Shown here piece after piece: positions 1 to 8,666 of a stretch of 64,000 nt of DNA. Origin of the DNA: Bacillota bacterium (GTDB lineage: Bacteria > Bacillota > Clostridia > Lachnospirales > Lachnospiraceae); assembly GCA_902363515.1 (NCBI GenBank), contig CABJAN010000007.1, positions 1-64,000 of the forward strand, written 5' to 3'. The position numbers and the translations under genes were made by a program. The notes under the pieces were generated by a model, which worked only from the letters and a program-made list of their open reading frames with translations, searched no databases and was not told where the DNA came from. The stretch's first letter is position 1, and each line of letters opens with the position of its first letter.

Positions 1-21
1 GAAATACAAAATATAAACAAG

Positions 22-72
22 AAAAATCAGCAGAACTATAATTGTTGCATTACAGTAGTCTGCTGATTTTTT
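22..72. terminator. Bidirectional hairpin terminator at left edge
   Basis: An 11-bp stem (AAAATCAGCAG at 23-33 with CTGCTGATTTT at 60-70) is flanked by T runs on both strands. It could end a gene to the left of the window as well as leftward transcripts. Confidence 0.7.
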
Positions 73-134
73 ATAAACTAACGCCATTTTTTAATGTCTG
101 ATACCAAAGTCAGGTATTATATGCAGAAACGCGC

Positions 135-162
135 AAAAAACCAATCGTAAAGATTTACGATT
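135..162 (-). terminator. Terminator of the ABC exporter operon
   Basis: On the minus strand AATCGTAAA pairs with TTTACGATT across a 2-nt gap and is followed by GG and six T. It lies just past the stop of the permease gene at 190. Confidence 0.75.
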
Positions 163-189
163 GATTTTTGATTGAAAAGTTGATCTTTC

Positions 190-2784
190 CTACACTTCCC
201 CTTCCCGCATCCTTTCCACCACGCTTTGTCTGCGGATATTCTGATATCCCAAAATAGGAACTGCCAGCACCACCAAAAGCAATGGCACGATGCACAAAAC
301 CAGGGGCAGCAAGGTGAAGTGATTTTTAAAGAAAAAGAAGGTGTTCTCTAATCCCCTGAGAACCGTAAGGTTTAAAATCACAGAAACAAATACTGCAATC
401 ACCATGGTACCTGCTGCATAATAAATTCCTTCTGTACACAGCATGGTTTTTAGCTGTCTTCCGGTCATTCCCACTGCTTCCAGGGCTGCAAATTCCTGTT
501 TTCTGGAGAGAATAGATGCTGCCATGGTATTCAAGAAATTCAAAATTCCGATTAGGGCTAAAATAAATGCCAGCATGCCTCCAATCATGACATACATGTT
601 TTTCAAGCCTGAAAATTCTTTTGCAATACTGGATTTGGAAATATACTGCAGATTTGAATTTGTCACAGTACAATAATGCTCTACCCATGCTTCCACAGCT
701 TTTTCCTGTTCCTTCTCTACATTAAACAGCAGACGCATGGGCTGTCTGGGGCCAAACAATTCCTGAAATTCCCCATTTGGAAGAATGTAAGTACAGTCAA
801 AAACACCATAGCTCTGGGTACTGACTGCATAAGGGATTTCAGAGACTGCCAGAACCTCATATTCTTTGCTTTCTCCCTTTTCATTTTTTAAGATGACTTT
901 TTCCCCTGGTTCATGATAGGGAACTATCAGCTGGTGTTCATTAGACAAATAACCTGTGGCAATGACATACTTCCCACTGGAAAAAGCTTCCCAATCCAAT
1001 TTTCCCATAAAGGATTCCATTTTATCAAAAATCATCTGGTCAATGCCATAATATTTTACTGTACCAATGGAATGATTGGCTTTATACCCTTCCATTGCAG
1101 TTTCGTATTCTTCTTTGAAAAGTTCTTTTAAATTAGCTTCTACCTCTGGATTTTGAATAATCTTTTTATCAAATTCCCCAAACTCCTCTTCTGACAGAAT
1201 CCCTTCTAATTCCTTGATATAAATTCCTCTCACTTCGGTAACACCTTTTTGTTTTTTCAGGTCATTCTGAAATTCCTTTGTAACCCCATCCAATACCTGT
1301 GTTCCTGAGACTGTAAATGAATCCAGACTGGCATCAAATACCATATAGTCACTCAAGGTTCTGTTCTGTGCAAACTGGTCCATATTAAATCCGCGAATCA
1401 GACTATACACCGTATTGACTAAAATAAGACTCAGAGAAAGAGATGCCACTACAATGCACAGTTTCTTTTTATTCCTGCCTAAATTAGCTGCCGCCATGGC
1501 AGTGGGTGAGACCGTTCTGGTCTTTCTCTTCTTTTTCCCTTTTTTCTTTCTTTGAAATGCCAGATTCTGTCCTTCTGTAAAACGCACTGCCTCAATAGGG
1601 GAAACTTTGGAAGCAATGGTTCCCGGCTTCTGGCAGCTTATCCGCACTGTGATCAGGGAGAAAAGCCCTGACCAAAGGAAAATCCATGGATTCCACTGTA
1701 CAGTACTTGTGGTGGAAGCTGCAAAGGTCAGATGATTCATAATTACGGGAAGAAGTACCATTCCCACAACAGCTCCCAGAAGCATTCCTATGGGAATGCC
1801 AATGGCAGAGAGCATATATGCCTGGCGCCGAATCATACGTTTTAATTGTTTTGTAGTTGTTCCTACTGTTTTCAACAGCCCATAATAACGGATATCCGCA
1901 TAAACATTAATATAAAACACGTTATAAATCAGCAAATAGCCGGCAAATCCAACCATAAGCATCATTCCCAGAATTCCCAGGACCGTTCCCACTTCTAAAT
2001 CCTGTCCCAGATAGGCCCAGTTTACTCCAACGCTGGCCGTTTCCGGGAAACCGCATCTTTTTGTAAGAGCCTCTACCTGCTTCTCCAGAGAAAAGCTGAA
2101 AGGAAAATAAAAATCTACCATGTAATATCCTGCTGAAAATCCCGTATCCCCGCTGCCTTTCATTCTGGATTCAGTCTGCTGTGGAGCTGCTTTTTCCTGA
2201 AATTCTTTTGACACTGCCATGACCTGTGCCATAGAAATGGCATCTCCTTTGAAATATCCGCTGAGAGTAAAGGTTTTCTCATATACGGTTCCGTTCACAT
2301 CAACTTTTACAGGCACTTTTTCTCCCACCTGGCAGGGAATCCCCAGAGCTTTTAAGACCAGATCACTGGTCACCAGTTCATCCTCTTTTTGAGGCATGTG
2401 ACCAACCTCAGGATAACAAAAACTCCACTTTGCTTCTAAATCTTCATAATATCCAATTTCTGTTGGCAGCTTCAAAAATTCCCCATTCACTGCATCTCCC
2501 ACCACAATCCTGCCGGAAACAGCCTTTAGCTTTTTATCCTTTTTTACAGTATCATACTCTTTCTTGGTCAGATATTTATATCCTGCATGGGCAGAGCCGC
2601 CTACCTGACGCATGGTTTCTTCCTGCTGTTTTTTTACCAGACTGCCCCCAATGGTAAACACTGCAGTAAACAAAACAGAGGTGAGTACAATCGCCAGAAT
2701 TCCGATAAGATTCCTGCTCTTTTTTGCCTGTAAGGTTCGGTCTGCAATTTTACGGACAATTTTCTTATTTTTCACCTTATTCAT
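190..2784 (-). CDS. FtsX/MacB-type ABC transporter permease
   Basis: A membrane permease of 864 residues that pairs with the ATPase encoded just upstream. The pair probably exports or extracts an amphipathic peptide or lipid-targeting compound. A first membrane segment at about residues 20-45 is followed by a large extracellular MacB-like domain. Three further segments lie at about 265-385, a second extracellular domain at about 480-705, and three C-terminal segments end in a basic tail. This is the duplicated FtsX layout. The start is the ATG at 2784, which overlaps the ATPase stop by 8 bases; a longer reading from 2859 would lie inside the ATPase gene. The adjacent two-component genes suggest peptide-antibiotic sensing or resistance, as in Bce-like systems, but the substrate is not shown. 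Confidence 0.9.
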   Translation of the reverse strand: MNKVKNKKIVRKIADRTLQAKKSRNLIGILAIVLTSVLFTAVFTIGGSLVKKQQEETMRQVGGSAHAGYKYLTKKEYDTVKKDKKLKAVSGRIVVGDAVNGEFLKLPTEIGYYEDLEAKWSFCYPEVGHMPQKEDELVTSDLVLKALGIPCQVGEKVPVKVDVNGTVYEKTFTLSGYFKGDAISMAQVMAVSKEFQEKAAPQQTESRMKGSGDTGFSAGYYMVDFYFPFSFSLEKQVEALTKRCGFPETASVGVNWAYLGQDLEVGTVLGILGMMLMVGFAGYLLIYNVFYINVYADIRYYGLLKTVGTTTKQLKRMIRRQAYMLSAIGIPIGMLLGAVVGMVLLPVIMNHLTFAASTTSTVQWNPWIFLWSGLFSLITVRISCQKPGTIASKVSPIEAVRFTEGQNLAFQRKKKGKKKRKTRTVSPTAMAAANLGRNKKKLCIVVASLSLSLILVNTVYSLIRGFNMDQFAQNRTLSDYMVFDASLDSFTVSGTQVLDGVTKEFQNDLKKQKGVTEVRGIYIKELEGILSEEEFGEFDKKIIQNPEVEANLKELFKEEYETAMEGYKANHSIGTVKYYGIDQMIFDKMESFMGKLDWEAFSSGKYVIATGYLSNEHQLIVPYHEPGEKVILKNEKGESKEYEVLAVSEIPYAVSTQSYGVFDCTYILPNGEFQELFGPRQPMRLLFNVEKEQEKAVEAWVEHYCTVTNSNLQYISKSSIAKEFSGLKNMYVMIGGMLAFILALIGILNFLNTMAASILSRKQEFAALEAVGMTGRQLKTMLCTEGIYYAAGTMVIAVFVSVILNLTVLRGLENTFFFFKNHFTLLPLVLCIVPLLLVVLAVPILGYQNIRRQSVVERMREGEV

Positions 2785-3460
2785 AGGTCTCACCATCCTC
2801 TGCAAGTTTTCCATCTTCAATGCGGACAATACGGTCTGCCATCTGGGCAATTTCTTCATTGTGGGTAATCATCACCATGGTCTGGCCAAACTGTTCACTG
2901 GTGACTTTTAAAAGTCCCAAAACATCCTGACTTGTCCGGGAATCCAGGTTCCCTGTTGGTTCATCGGCCAGCAAAATGGATGGCTTTGTAATCAGCGCCC
3001 TGGCAATGGCAACTCTCTGCTGCTGACCACCGGATAACTGACTGGGCAGATGCTCCAGCTTTGCATCCAGTCCCAAAATGTGAATGACTTCTTTTGTATA
3101 TTCTTTATCTACCTTGTTTCCATCTAACTCAACAGGCAATACAATATTTTCATACACATTTAACACAGGAACCAGGTTATAGCTTTGAAAAACAAACCCG
3201 ATTTTTCTCCTGCGGAAAATGCAAAGTTCATCTTCTTTTAAACGGAAAATATCTTTGTTATCCACCAGAACTTTCCCTTCTGTTGGATAATCCAAACCTC
3301 CCAGCATATGTAAAAGTGTGGATTTTCCGCTTCCGGAACTGCCCACAATGGCAACAAATTCCCCTCTCTCAATTTCTAAATTTACATCATCCAGGGCCTT
3401 CACCTGGTTTTCTCCTGTTCCATAATATTTTTTCAAATTGATTGTTTTTAAAACAGCCAT
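2777..3460 (-). CDS. ABC transporter ATP-binding protein (MacB/LolD/BceA type)
   Basis: The 227-residue ATPase of the exporter. Walker A is GSSGSGKST, the signature is LSGGQQQR, Walker B is ILLADEPTGNLDS and the H-loop is MITHNEE, all intact. The TGNLDS stretch is typical of the MacB/LolD/BceA family that serves FtsX permeases. The start at 3460 is chosen because GGGAG sits 8 bases upstream; an in-frame ATG at 3466 has only 2 bases of spacing. The gene is translationally coupled to the permease. It appears to be transcribed separately from the regulator-kinase pair, because a terminator lies upstream. Confidence 0.93.
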   Translation of the reverse strand: MAVLKTINLKKYYGTGENQVKALDDVNLEIERGEFVAIVGSSGSGKSTLLHMLGGLDYPTEGKVLVDNKDIFRLKEDELCIFRRRKIGFVFQSYNLVPVLNVYENIVLPVELDGNKVDKEYTKEVIHILGLDAKLEHLPSQLSGGQQQRVAIARALITKPSILLADEPTGNLDSRTSQDVLGLLKVTSEQFGQTMVMITHNEEIAQMADRIVRIEDGKLAEDGETYE

Positions 3461-3495
3461 ATGCATTTCTCCCTTCCACCATCCTTTTTGTTTGA

Positions 3496-3514
3496 TAGGA
3501 AATTTCATTTCCTA
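3496..3514. promoter_or_regulatory. Palindrome upstream of the ABC exporter genes
   Basis: Perfect 8-bp arms TAGGAAAT and ATTTCCTA separated by TTC. The palindrome lies between the upstream terminator/promoter and the ATPase ribosome site, so it is a plausible operator or leader hairpin. No binding protein is shown; the neighbouring response regulator is the obvious candidate. Confidence 0.4.
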
Positions 3515-3522
3515 CCTAAAGC

Positions 3523-3552
3523 AAAAAAGGACAGCTTTCCTTTACTGTCCTT
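3523..3552 (-). terminator. Terminator of the regulator-kinase operon
   Basis: On the minus strand AAGGACAG (3545-3552) pairs with CTGTCCTT across a 10-nt loop and runs into six T. It lies 71 bases past the kinase stop. Confidence 0.8.
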
Positions 3553-3561
3553 AGTATAGCA
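3553..3561 (-). promoter_or_regulatory. Possible extended -10 promoter for the ABC exporter
   Basis: TGCTATACT on the minus strand is an extended -10 box with no good -35. Transcription would begin at about 3546, inside the first arm of the terminator above, so the new transcript could not form that hairpin. Confidence 0.35.
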
Positions 3562-3622
3562 TGAGATTCTTTCCAGAAAATTACGCAAATCTAACACTTT
3601 TGAAAGATTTTCTGTCCCTGTA

Positions 3623-4477
3623 TTAATCTTTGGGAAGAAACAGGGAAATCCGGGAACCTTTTCCCGGCTGTGATTTGATTTTCACATATCCCTTTTGCTT
3701 CTTTACAATTTCTCTGACCAGATATAAGCCGATTCCTACTCCCGGTTTTTGCTGTACCTGCTTGCCCCTGTAAAATCGCTGAAATACCTTTGGAATTTCC
3801 TCTTCTGTCATTCCTATTCCTCTGTCTTCCACGCAAATTTCACAATACATGGAATATTCCTGAACGTGAAGGGTTACCTGACTTCCCTTGGGAGAATATT
3901 TCACTGCATTATCCAGAAGATTATACAGGGCTTCTATGCTCCATTTCTTGTCATAGCAGGCTGTTATTTTCTGATTTCCCTGTATTTTAACATCAATCTC
4001 ACATGCCTCTGCCTTAGGTTTTATCTGCGCCACAGCCTGAAAAATCAAAGGTTCTACAGACTGCTTCTCTGGCTGTACCGTCACAAGATTAGTTTCCAGT
4101 CTGGACATTTTGGTAAGCGCCTGCATCAAAAACTCCAGACGTTCTGCCTGTTTCTTCATTTCTCCTGCCATGAAAAGCATTTGCTCCCTGTCTGGATTTT
4201 CCCTGGCAATTCCCTCTTCTAAAAGTTCTGCATACAGCTTCATATTGGCTACCGGAGTTTTGGTCTGATGAGAAATATCCGATACCAGTCTCTGAAGATT
4301 CGCTTTTTCTTTCTCTATATTCTTCCTGGCTAAACTGGAAGAACTGAGAAAACGGTTCCATTTTGTCTCTATTTTTGATAATTCTGTCTCATCATAATGA
4401 TATTCCTCAAAACTCCCATCCAGGGCGCTGTCCAGCATTTCATTGAGACGTCTGAGAACTTTTCCTGTACCAATCAT
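3623..4477 (-). CDS. Sensor histidine kinase without a membrane domain
   Basis: A 284-residue kinase that should phosphorylate the response regulator encoded directly upstream. The H-box SDISHQTKTPVANM is at about residue 90. N-box LYNLLDNAVKYSP, G1 EDRGIGM, F-box FQRFYRG and G2 GVGIGLYLVREI follow in the normal order. There is no signal peptide or membrane segment: the first 80 residues are a charged helical region. The input must therefore come from a partner, possibly the exporter permease, as in Bce-type sensing. The start at 4477 overlaps the regulator stop in ATGA; an in-frame start at 4501 would lie deeper inside the regulator gene. Confidence 0.9.
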   Translation of the reverse strand: MIGTGKVLRRLNEMLDSALDGSFEEYHYDETELSKIETKWNRFLSSSSLARKNIEKEKANLQRLVSDISHQTKTPVANMKLYAELLEEGIARENPDREQMLFMAGEMKKQAERLEFLMQALTKMSRLETNLVTVQPEKQSVEPLIFQAVAQIKPKAEACEIDVKIQGNQKITACYDKKWSIEALYNLLDNAVKYSPKGSQVTLHVQEYSMYCEICVEDRGIGMTEEEIPKVFQRFYRGKQVQQKPGVGIGLYLVREIVKKQKGYVKIKSQPGKGSRISLFLPKD

Positions 4478-5157
4478 AAGTTTTCCTCTTCGCGCTTCCA
4501 CAAATATCCCTGCCCGTAAATGGTGTGAATGTATTTCACAGAATTGCCTTTTTCCAATTTTGTCCGCAAACGGTTCATGGTAACAGACAGGGCATTTTCA
4601 TCCACATATTCCCCTCCATCTGCCCAGATACGTTCTGTGAGAAGTTCTCTGGTAAGCACTCTTCCTTTGTTTTCCAGAAACAGACGGAGCAGTTTCTGCT
4701 CATTTTTTCCAAGAGATAGCTCTGTCTTTCCTTTCCGAAACAACAGCCTGTCAAAATCCAGAAACAAATCATCTATTTCATAAACTGCTGTCTTTCTCCT
4801 GCCTGTCCGGCGCAAAAGATTTTCTATTCTTGCCCGCAGTACAGCCAGGCTAAAGGGCTTTGTCATATAATCATCTGCTCCCAGGTTCAAGCCTGTCACT
4901 TCATCAATTTCCATATCCAGGGCAGTGAGAATCAGTACCGGCGTGCTGCTCTGATTCTTTACCCAGGTGAGATATTCGTATCCGCTTTTATCCGGCAGAT
5001 TAATATCCAGAATAATCAAATCCGGAACCTGTTTCTGAAAACTGTTTTGTGCCTCCTGCACTTCCCTGTCCTGAAAAAACTCTGTCCCCGGCTGGGAAAG
5101 CGCCAGCCGGATTCCATTGCTTAATGCAAAGTCGTCTTCTACAATCTGTATTAACAT
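4474..5157 (-). CDS. OmpR/PhoB-family response regulator
   Basis: A 227-residue two-domain regulator. The receiver domain has the acidic pair ED near residue 9, the phospho-acceptor Asp in LIILDINLPDKSG, the conserved LTA segment and the Lys in DDYMTKPF. A C-terminal winged helix has the typical GRVLTRELLTERIW and GYLW endings. The start at 5157 has AGGAG 8 bases upstream; the in-frame ATG at 5166 lacks a site. It is cotranscribed with the kinase and likely controls the ABC exporter genes downstream. Confidence 0.93.
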   Translation of the reverse strand: MLIQIVEDDFALSNGIRLALSQPGTEFFQDREVQEAQNSFQKQVPDLIILDINLPDKSGYEYLTWVKNQSSTPVLILTALDMEIDEVTGLNLGADDYMTKPFSLAVLRARIENLLRRTGRRKTAVYEIDDLFLDFDRLLFRKGKTELSLGKNEQKLLRLFLENKGRVLTRELLTERIWADGGEYVDENALSVTMNRLRTKLEKGNSVKYIHTIYGQGYLWKREEENL

Positions 5158-5175
5158 GTGTCTCACTCCTGCTGA

Positions 5176-5889
5176 TTATTTTCCGATTTTTAAATGATGC
5201 TGTCTGGCACATTCTTCTATCATGGCGTTAAACTTTATCTTTCCATACCAGTATAATACCCCGCCTAAACCGGCAATAATAAGGAATACCCAGTGGGAAA
5301 GTATCATCTTTGAAAATGGCATAGCATCTCTCCATATGTAACGAAACAAAATGGACGGAAGCATGAGTAATATCACTGAAATCAATGAAAAAACAGTTTC
5401 AAACTTTCTCATAAGTGCAAAGCGTCCATACATGCACAAATTCCAAAGAGCTATTAGCCATGGAAAAAGAAGCAGCCATATCAGATACATAAGATTAAAG
5501 AAACCACTTTCCAGGGCTTCCATCTCTCCAATAAGAAAATACATAACAAATACCACCAAACCGCCTAACAGGTAGATAAGTCCTACCGTTTCCAAAGAAG
5601 AATAAAATCGGTCTTTTCTATTCCCACGCTTTCCTTCTGTTGCCAGGTCTTTTGCAAACTCCTTTACATCTCCCAGACGTTGGTTCAATAATTCTCCTTC
5701 TTTTTTTGCTTCTCCTGCCATGCCAATCAGGTCTTTTCGGATGATTTCTGCCTCCATCAGTCCCACACCCTGGTTTACAGCATACGCTGTGACACTTCGG
5801 ATATATTGGATATCTGTCATGTCCAGTCCCAGATTCAACTCATCCAGATTGTTTGCTTCTGTTAATTGCTGCAATAAATTTTTCTTCAT
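5176..5889 (-). CDS. PadR-associated four-helix membrane protein, intact copy
   Basis: A 237-residue protein of unknown function. A soluble helical N-terminus (about 1-95) carries the stretch AYAVNQGVGLMEAEIIRKDL. About four membrane segments follow, and the tail is short and charged. The stretch is shared almost exactly with the broken paralogue just upstream, so the pair arose by tandem duplication. It lies between PadR and the two-component genes in one direction with short gaps. Start at 5889: GGGGTGG lies 5 bases upstream, and an in-frame GTG at 5898 is less likely. A role in membrane stress or exporter regulation is inferred from position only. Confidence 0.75.
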   Translation of the reverse strand: MKKNLLQQLTEANNLDELNLGLDMTDIQYIRSVTAYAVNQGVGLMEAEIIRKDLIGMAGEAKKEGELLNQRLGDVKEFAKDLATEGKRGNRKDRFYSSLETVGLIYLLGGLVVFVMYFLIGEMEALESGFFNLMYLIWLLLFPWLIALWNLCMYGRFALMRKFETVFSLISVILLMLPSILFRYIWRDAMPFSKMILSHWVFLIIAGLGGVLYWYGKIKFNAMIEECARQHHLKIGK

Positions 5890-5908
5890 ATTTGCCACCC
5901 CAATCGTT

Positions 5909-6503
5909 TCAAAACTCTATATGCTGTTCGTTAGCTACCTGTTCTGTGATTTCTGTAAATTTCTTTTTTCCATACCAATAAAGGACAACTCCAAGAAGAA
6001 ACAGCACAACATAACACCCGTCAGAAATTTTTACTCTCCAAAATGGTATGTATTCTTCCATTGTTCTCGTAAAAAATCCAGGGGAATAATATCAATGCAT
6101 AAACAAATACTCCCAGGTTCATCTGTCCTCTTAATAATTCCAATGTATTCATAAACAAAACCAGCAAAAGCGCACTGGAAGCTAACACAAGATACCAAAG
6201 CCCAACACTTTTCATAAAATAATACTTTTCCTCTTTCCTGTTTTCAGCTTTTCCGGCATCTACCAGCTCTCGCGCAAATTCCCCCACATCTCCCAACCTT
6301 TGTTCCAAAAGTTCTCCTTCCTTTTTTGCCTCAAATCCTATTCCAATCAAATCTTTCCGGATAATCTCGGTCTCCATCATGCCTACTCCCTGATTGATTG
6401 CATAGGCTGTCACTTTATCAATATATTTCTGATCTGGCACCTCCAGATTCAACTGTCTTCCATCGTTCTGCTTTTTTAACTGCTTCCAGATATTTTTCTT
6501 CAT
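5909..6503 (-). pseudogene. Broken paralogue of the PadR-associated membrane protein
   Basis: The N-terminal 115 or so residues match the intact copy at 5176-5889 (AYAINQGVGMMETEIIRKDL). After ILFPWI, at about 6070, the frame shifts in a run of six T on the minus strand and the open frame ends early at 6021. The remainder continues in another frame to a stop at 5909 and matches the intact copy again (GVVLYWYGKKKF against GVLYWYGKIKF). About 30 residues of the middle membrane region are missing. A deletion with an out-of-frame joint explains this. A short truncated protein of 160 residues could still be made. Confidence 0.7.
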
Positions 6504-6522
6504 TTGCCCCACCTCGTTTCTC

Positions 6523-6843
6523 TTACATCATCAAAATCGACTCTACTGTATCCGACACGCTTCTCCAACAGCTTTCAAATTCTCTTAATTGCTCCTGTCC
6601 TGCTTCTGTAAGAGAATAATATTTCCGGCTTGGTCCAAGAGGGGAAGGGCGAAATTCGGAGGAAATCATTTTTTTCTTTTGCAACCTTACCAGCAGAGGG
6701 TAAATGGTTCCTTCTTTCATATCCTCAAATCCAAAGTCCTGTAGCTTCATAACAATCTCATAACCATAAGTAGTTTCTACGCTGATAATCTTCAGAATAC
6801 AGCCTTCCAAGGTCCCCCTCATCATCTGAGATTTGTCATACAT
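6523..6843 (-). CDS. PadR-family transcriptional regulator
   Basis: A 106-residue winged-helix repressor. The PadR core is clear: RGTLEGCILKIIS, TYGYEI and the wing segment EGTIYPLLVRLQKKKMI, then SRKYYSLTEAG and a short dimerization helix. It is the first gene of a leftward transcription unit that includes the membrane proteins, and by family habit it would repress its own operon. Start 6843 has GGTGATGG just upstream; the in-frame extension to 6888 has no site. Confidence 0.9.
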   Translation of the reverse strand: MYDKSQMMRGTLEGCILKIISVETTYGYEIVMKLQDFGFEDMKEGTIYPLLVRLQKKKMISSEFRPSPLGPSRKYYSLTEAGQEQLREFESCWRSVSDTVESILMM

Positions 6844-6899
6844 CCGTCCATCACCTTCTTTATTTCTCTTTCTACCTTGTTCTGCCAAGTAGTATCTTA

Positions 6900-6932
6900 A
6901 CTATATTGTACCACATAGTAGTCCTGTGTCAA
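6900..6932 (-). promoter_or_regulatory. PadR operon promoter with overlapping inverted repeat
   Basis: On the minus strand TTGACA (6927-6932), a 16-bp spacer and TACAAT (6905-6910). The repeat ACTAT-N10-ATAGT (6900-6919) covers the -10 box, which is where a PadR repressor would be expected to bind. The binding is inferred. Confidence 0.55.
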
Positions 6933-7008
6933 TGTTTTTATTTGGCAAATTTCATTTTCTTTTCATATGATACTGTATGATATGAAAATTCTGGAAAGGA
7001 GCTTCACT

Positions 7009-7779
7009 ATGAACCAACCTCTGTTAAAAGTTCAGGACGTCAGCTATACCTACCATACCAAAGCCGGTGAAACTCCGGCTCTTTCTCATATATCTTTCTC
7101 TGTATTTCCCGGAGAATTTGTGGCTATTGTGGGGCCATCGGGATGTGGGAAGTCCACTTTTTTAGATATGCTTTGCGGACTGTTAAAGCCTTCCGGCGGT
7201 GAGCTTCTTTTAAATGAAAAACCGCTGGCAGAGTCTGCAACCAACATTGGCTACATGCTGCAAAAAGACCATCTCTTTGAATGGCGTACCATTTACAGTA
7301 ACATGCTTTTAGGACTGGAAATTCAAAAACGTATTACTCCCAAAAGTAAAGAACGGGTGGATAACCTTCTGGAAAATTATGGTCTGGATAAGTTCAAAGG
7401 CTCCAGACCCTCCCAGTTATCCGGTGGAATGCGCCAAAGGGCCGCGCTTATCCGTACCCTGGCATTAGAACCGGATCTTCTCCTTCTGGATGAGCCTTTT
7501 TCTGCACTGGACTATCAAACCAGATTGTCTGTCAGCGATGATATTGGAACCATTATCCGCCAGGAAGGGAAAACTGCGATTTTAGTGACTCATGATATTT
7601 CAGAAGCTGTGAGTATGGCAGACCGGGTTCTCGTTTTCAGCAAACGCCCAGCCACTGTACAAAAAATAATTCCTGTGGAATTTGAAATGGAAAACCGCAC
7701 CCCCATGGCCTGCCGCAATGCGCCGGAGTTTAAAAAGTATTTTAATGAAATCTGGAAGGAGCTGAATCTTCATGTCTGA
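7009..7779 (+). CDS. NitT/TauT-family ABC transporter ATP-binding protein
   Basis: A 256-residue importer ATPase. Walker A is GPSGCGKST, signature LSGGMRQR, Walker B LLLLDEPFSALD and H-loop VTHDISEA. The YMLQKDHLFEWRT Q-loop region and the C-terminal AVSMADRVLVFSKRP are typical of the SsuB/TauB/ThiZ group. Start 7009 has GGAAAGGAG 7 bases upstream. The gene overlaps the permease start by 8 bases. Substrates of this group include sulfonates, nitrate and thiamine precursors; nothing here decides between them. Confidence 0.9.
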   Translation: MNQPLLKVQDVSYTYHTKAGETPALSHISFSVFPGEFVAIVGPSGCGKSTFLDMLCGLLKPSGGELLLNEKPLAESATNIGYMLQKDHLFEWRTIYSNMLLGLEIQKRITPKSKERVDNLLENYGLDKFKGSRPSQLSGGMRQRAALIRTLALEPDLLLLDEPFSALDYQTRLSVSDDIGTIIRQEGKTAILVTHDISEAVSMADRVLVFSKRPATVQKIIPVEFEMENRTPMACRNAPEFKKYFNEIWKELNLHV

Positions 7780-8581
7780 TTTTCCTTCTGTTTCCAAAGA
7801 ACAAAAACATTACCTTAAAGCTTTAAAACGCAATTTATGTCTGATTCAAATTGCCCGCATTTTACTGCTGTTTTTGTTTCTTGGCTTGTGGGAATTTACC
7901 GCACGCTTTGGCATCATTGACTCTTTTATCTTTTCCAGTCCCTCGCAAATTTTGAAAAAAATGGTGGAAATGCTTCAAGACGGCAGCCTCACCGGGCACA
8001 TAGCAATTACCCTTACAGAAACCCTTGTAAGTTTCTTCCTGGTAACGGTTCTTGGCATTGCCATTGCGGTGCTTCTCTGGGCTTTTCCAAGGCTTTCCGC
8101 AGTGCTGGAACCTTATCTTGTAGTTCTTAACAGCCTGCCAAAATCTGCTCTGGCGCCCCTATTGATTGTGTGGCTGGGAAGCAATATGAAAACCATTATT
8201 CTTGCGGGAATTTCGGTAGCGATTTTCGGCGCGATTTTAAACCTGTACACCGGTTTTTGCGAAACCGATCCAGATAAGCTCAAACTCATCCGCACCCTGG
8301 GCGGCACAAAAAAAGACGCTTTATTCAAAGTCGTTCTTCCCGCTTCAGTTCCACTGATTCTAAGTATTATGAAAGTAAATATTGGATTGTCTCTTATAGG
8401 AATTGTTATTGGAGAAATGATTGGAAGCAAGCAGGGGCTTGGATATTTGATTATTTATTCCAGCCAGATTTTCCAGCTTACTACCATGATTATGGCTATT
8501 GTAATTCTGTGCGTAATTGCCATTCTTTTATATGGAGCAATCTCACTTTTACAGAAATATTATTTCAAAAGACATCAGTAA
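7772..8581 (+). CDS. NitT/TauT-family ABC transporter permease
   Basis: A 269-residue inner-membrane permease with about six segments and the conserved EAA loop, seen as LKLIRTLGGTKKDALFKVVLPASVP. It pairs with the ATPase that it overlaps. No periplasmic or lipoprotein binding component is present on either side, although one is normally needed for import. It is either encoded elsewhere or has been lost. Confidence 0.9.
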   Translation: MSDFPSVSKEQKHYLKALKRNLCLIQIARILLLFLFLGLWEFTARFGIIDSFIFSSPSQILKKMVEMLQDGSLTGHIAITLTETLVSFFLVTVLGIAIAVLLWAFPRLSAVLEPYLVVLNSLPKSALAPLLIVWLGSNMKTIILAGISVAIFGAILNLYTGFCETDPDKLKLIRTLGGTKKDALFKVVLPASVPLILSIMKVNIGLSLIGIVIGEMIGSKQGLGYLIIYSSQIFQLTTMIMAIVILCVIAILLYGAISLLQKYYFKRHQ

Positions 8582-8595
8582 TGGCTTGTTTAGAG

Positions 8596-8629
8596 AAAAA
8601 CACTGCCAGCGGAAAAATTGCTGGCAGTG
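8596..8629 (-). terminator. Hairpin terminator between convergent genes
   Basis: CACTGCCAGC (8601-8610) pairs perfectly with GCTGGCAGTG (8620-8629). On the minus strand the stem is followed by TTTTTC, so it can end leftward transcripts from the SEC-C gene. Confidence 0.7.
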
Positions 8630-8666
8630 GACATTACAGTATATGCGTATTCTTTTATATGGAAAT

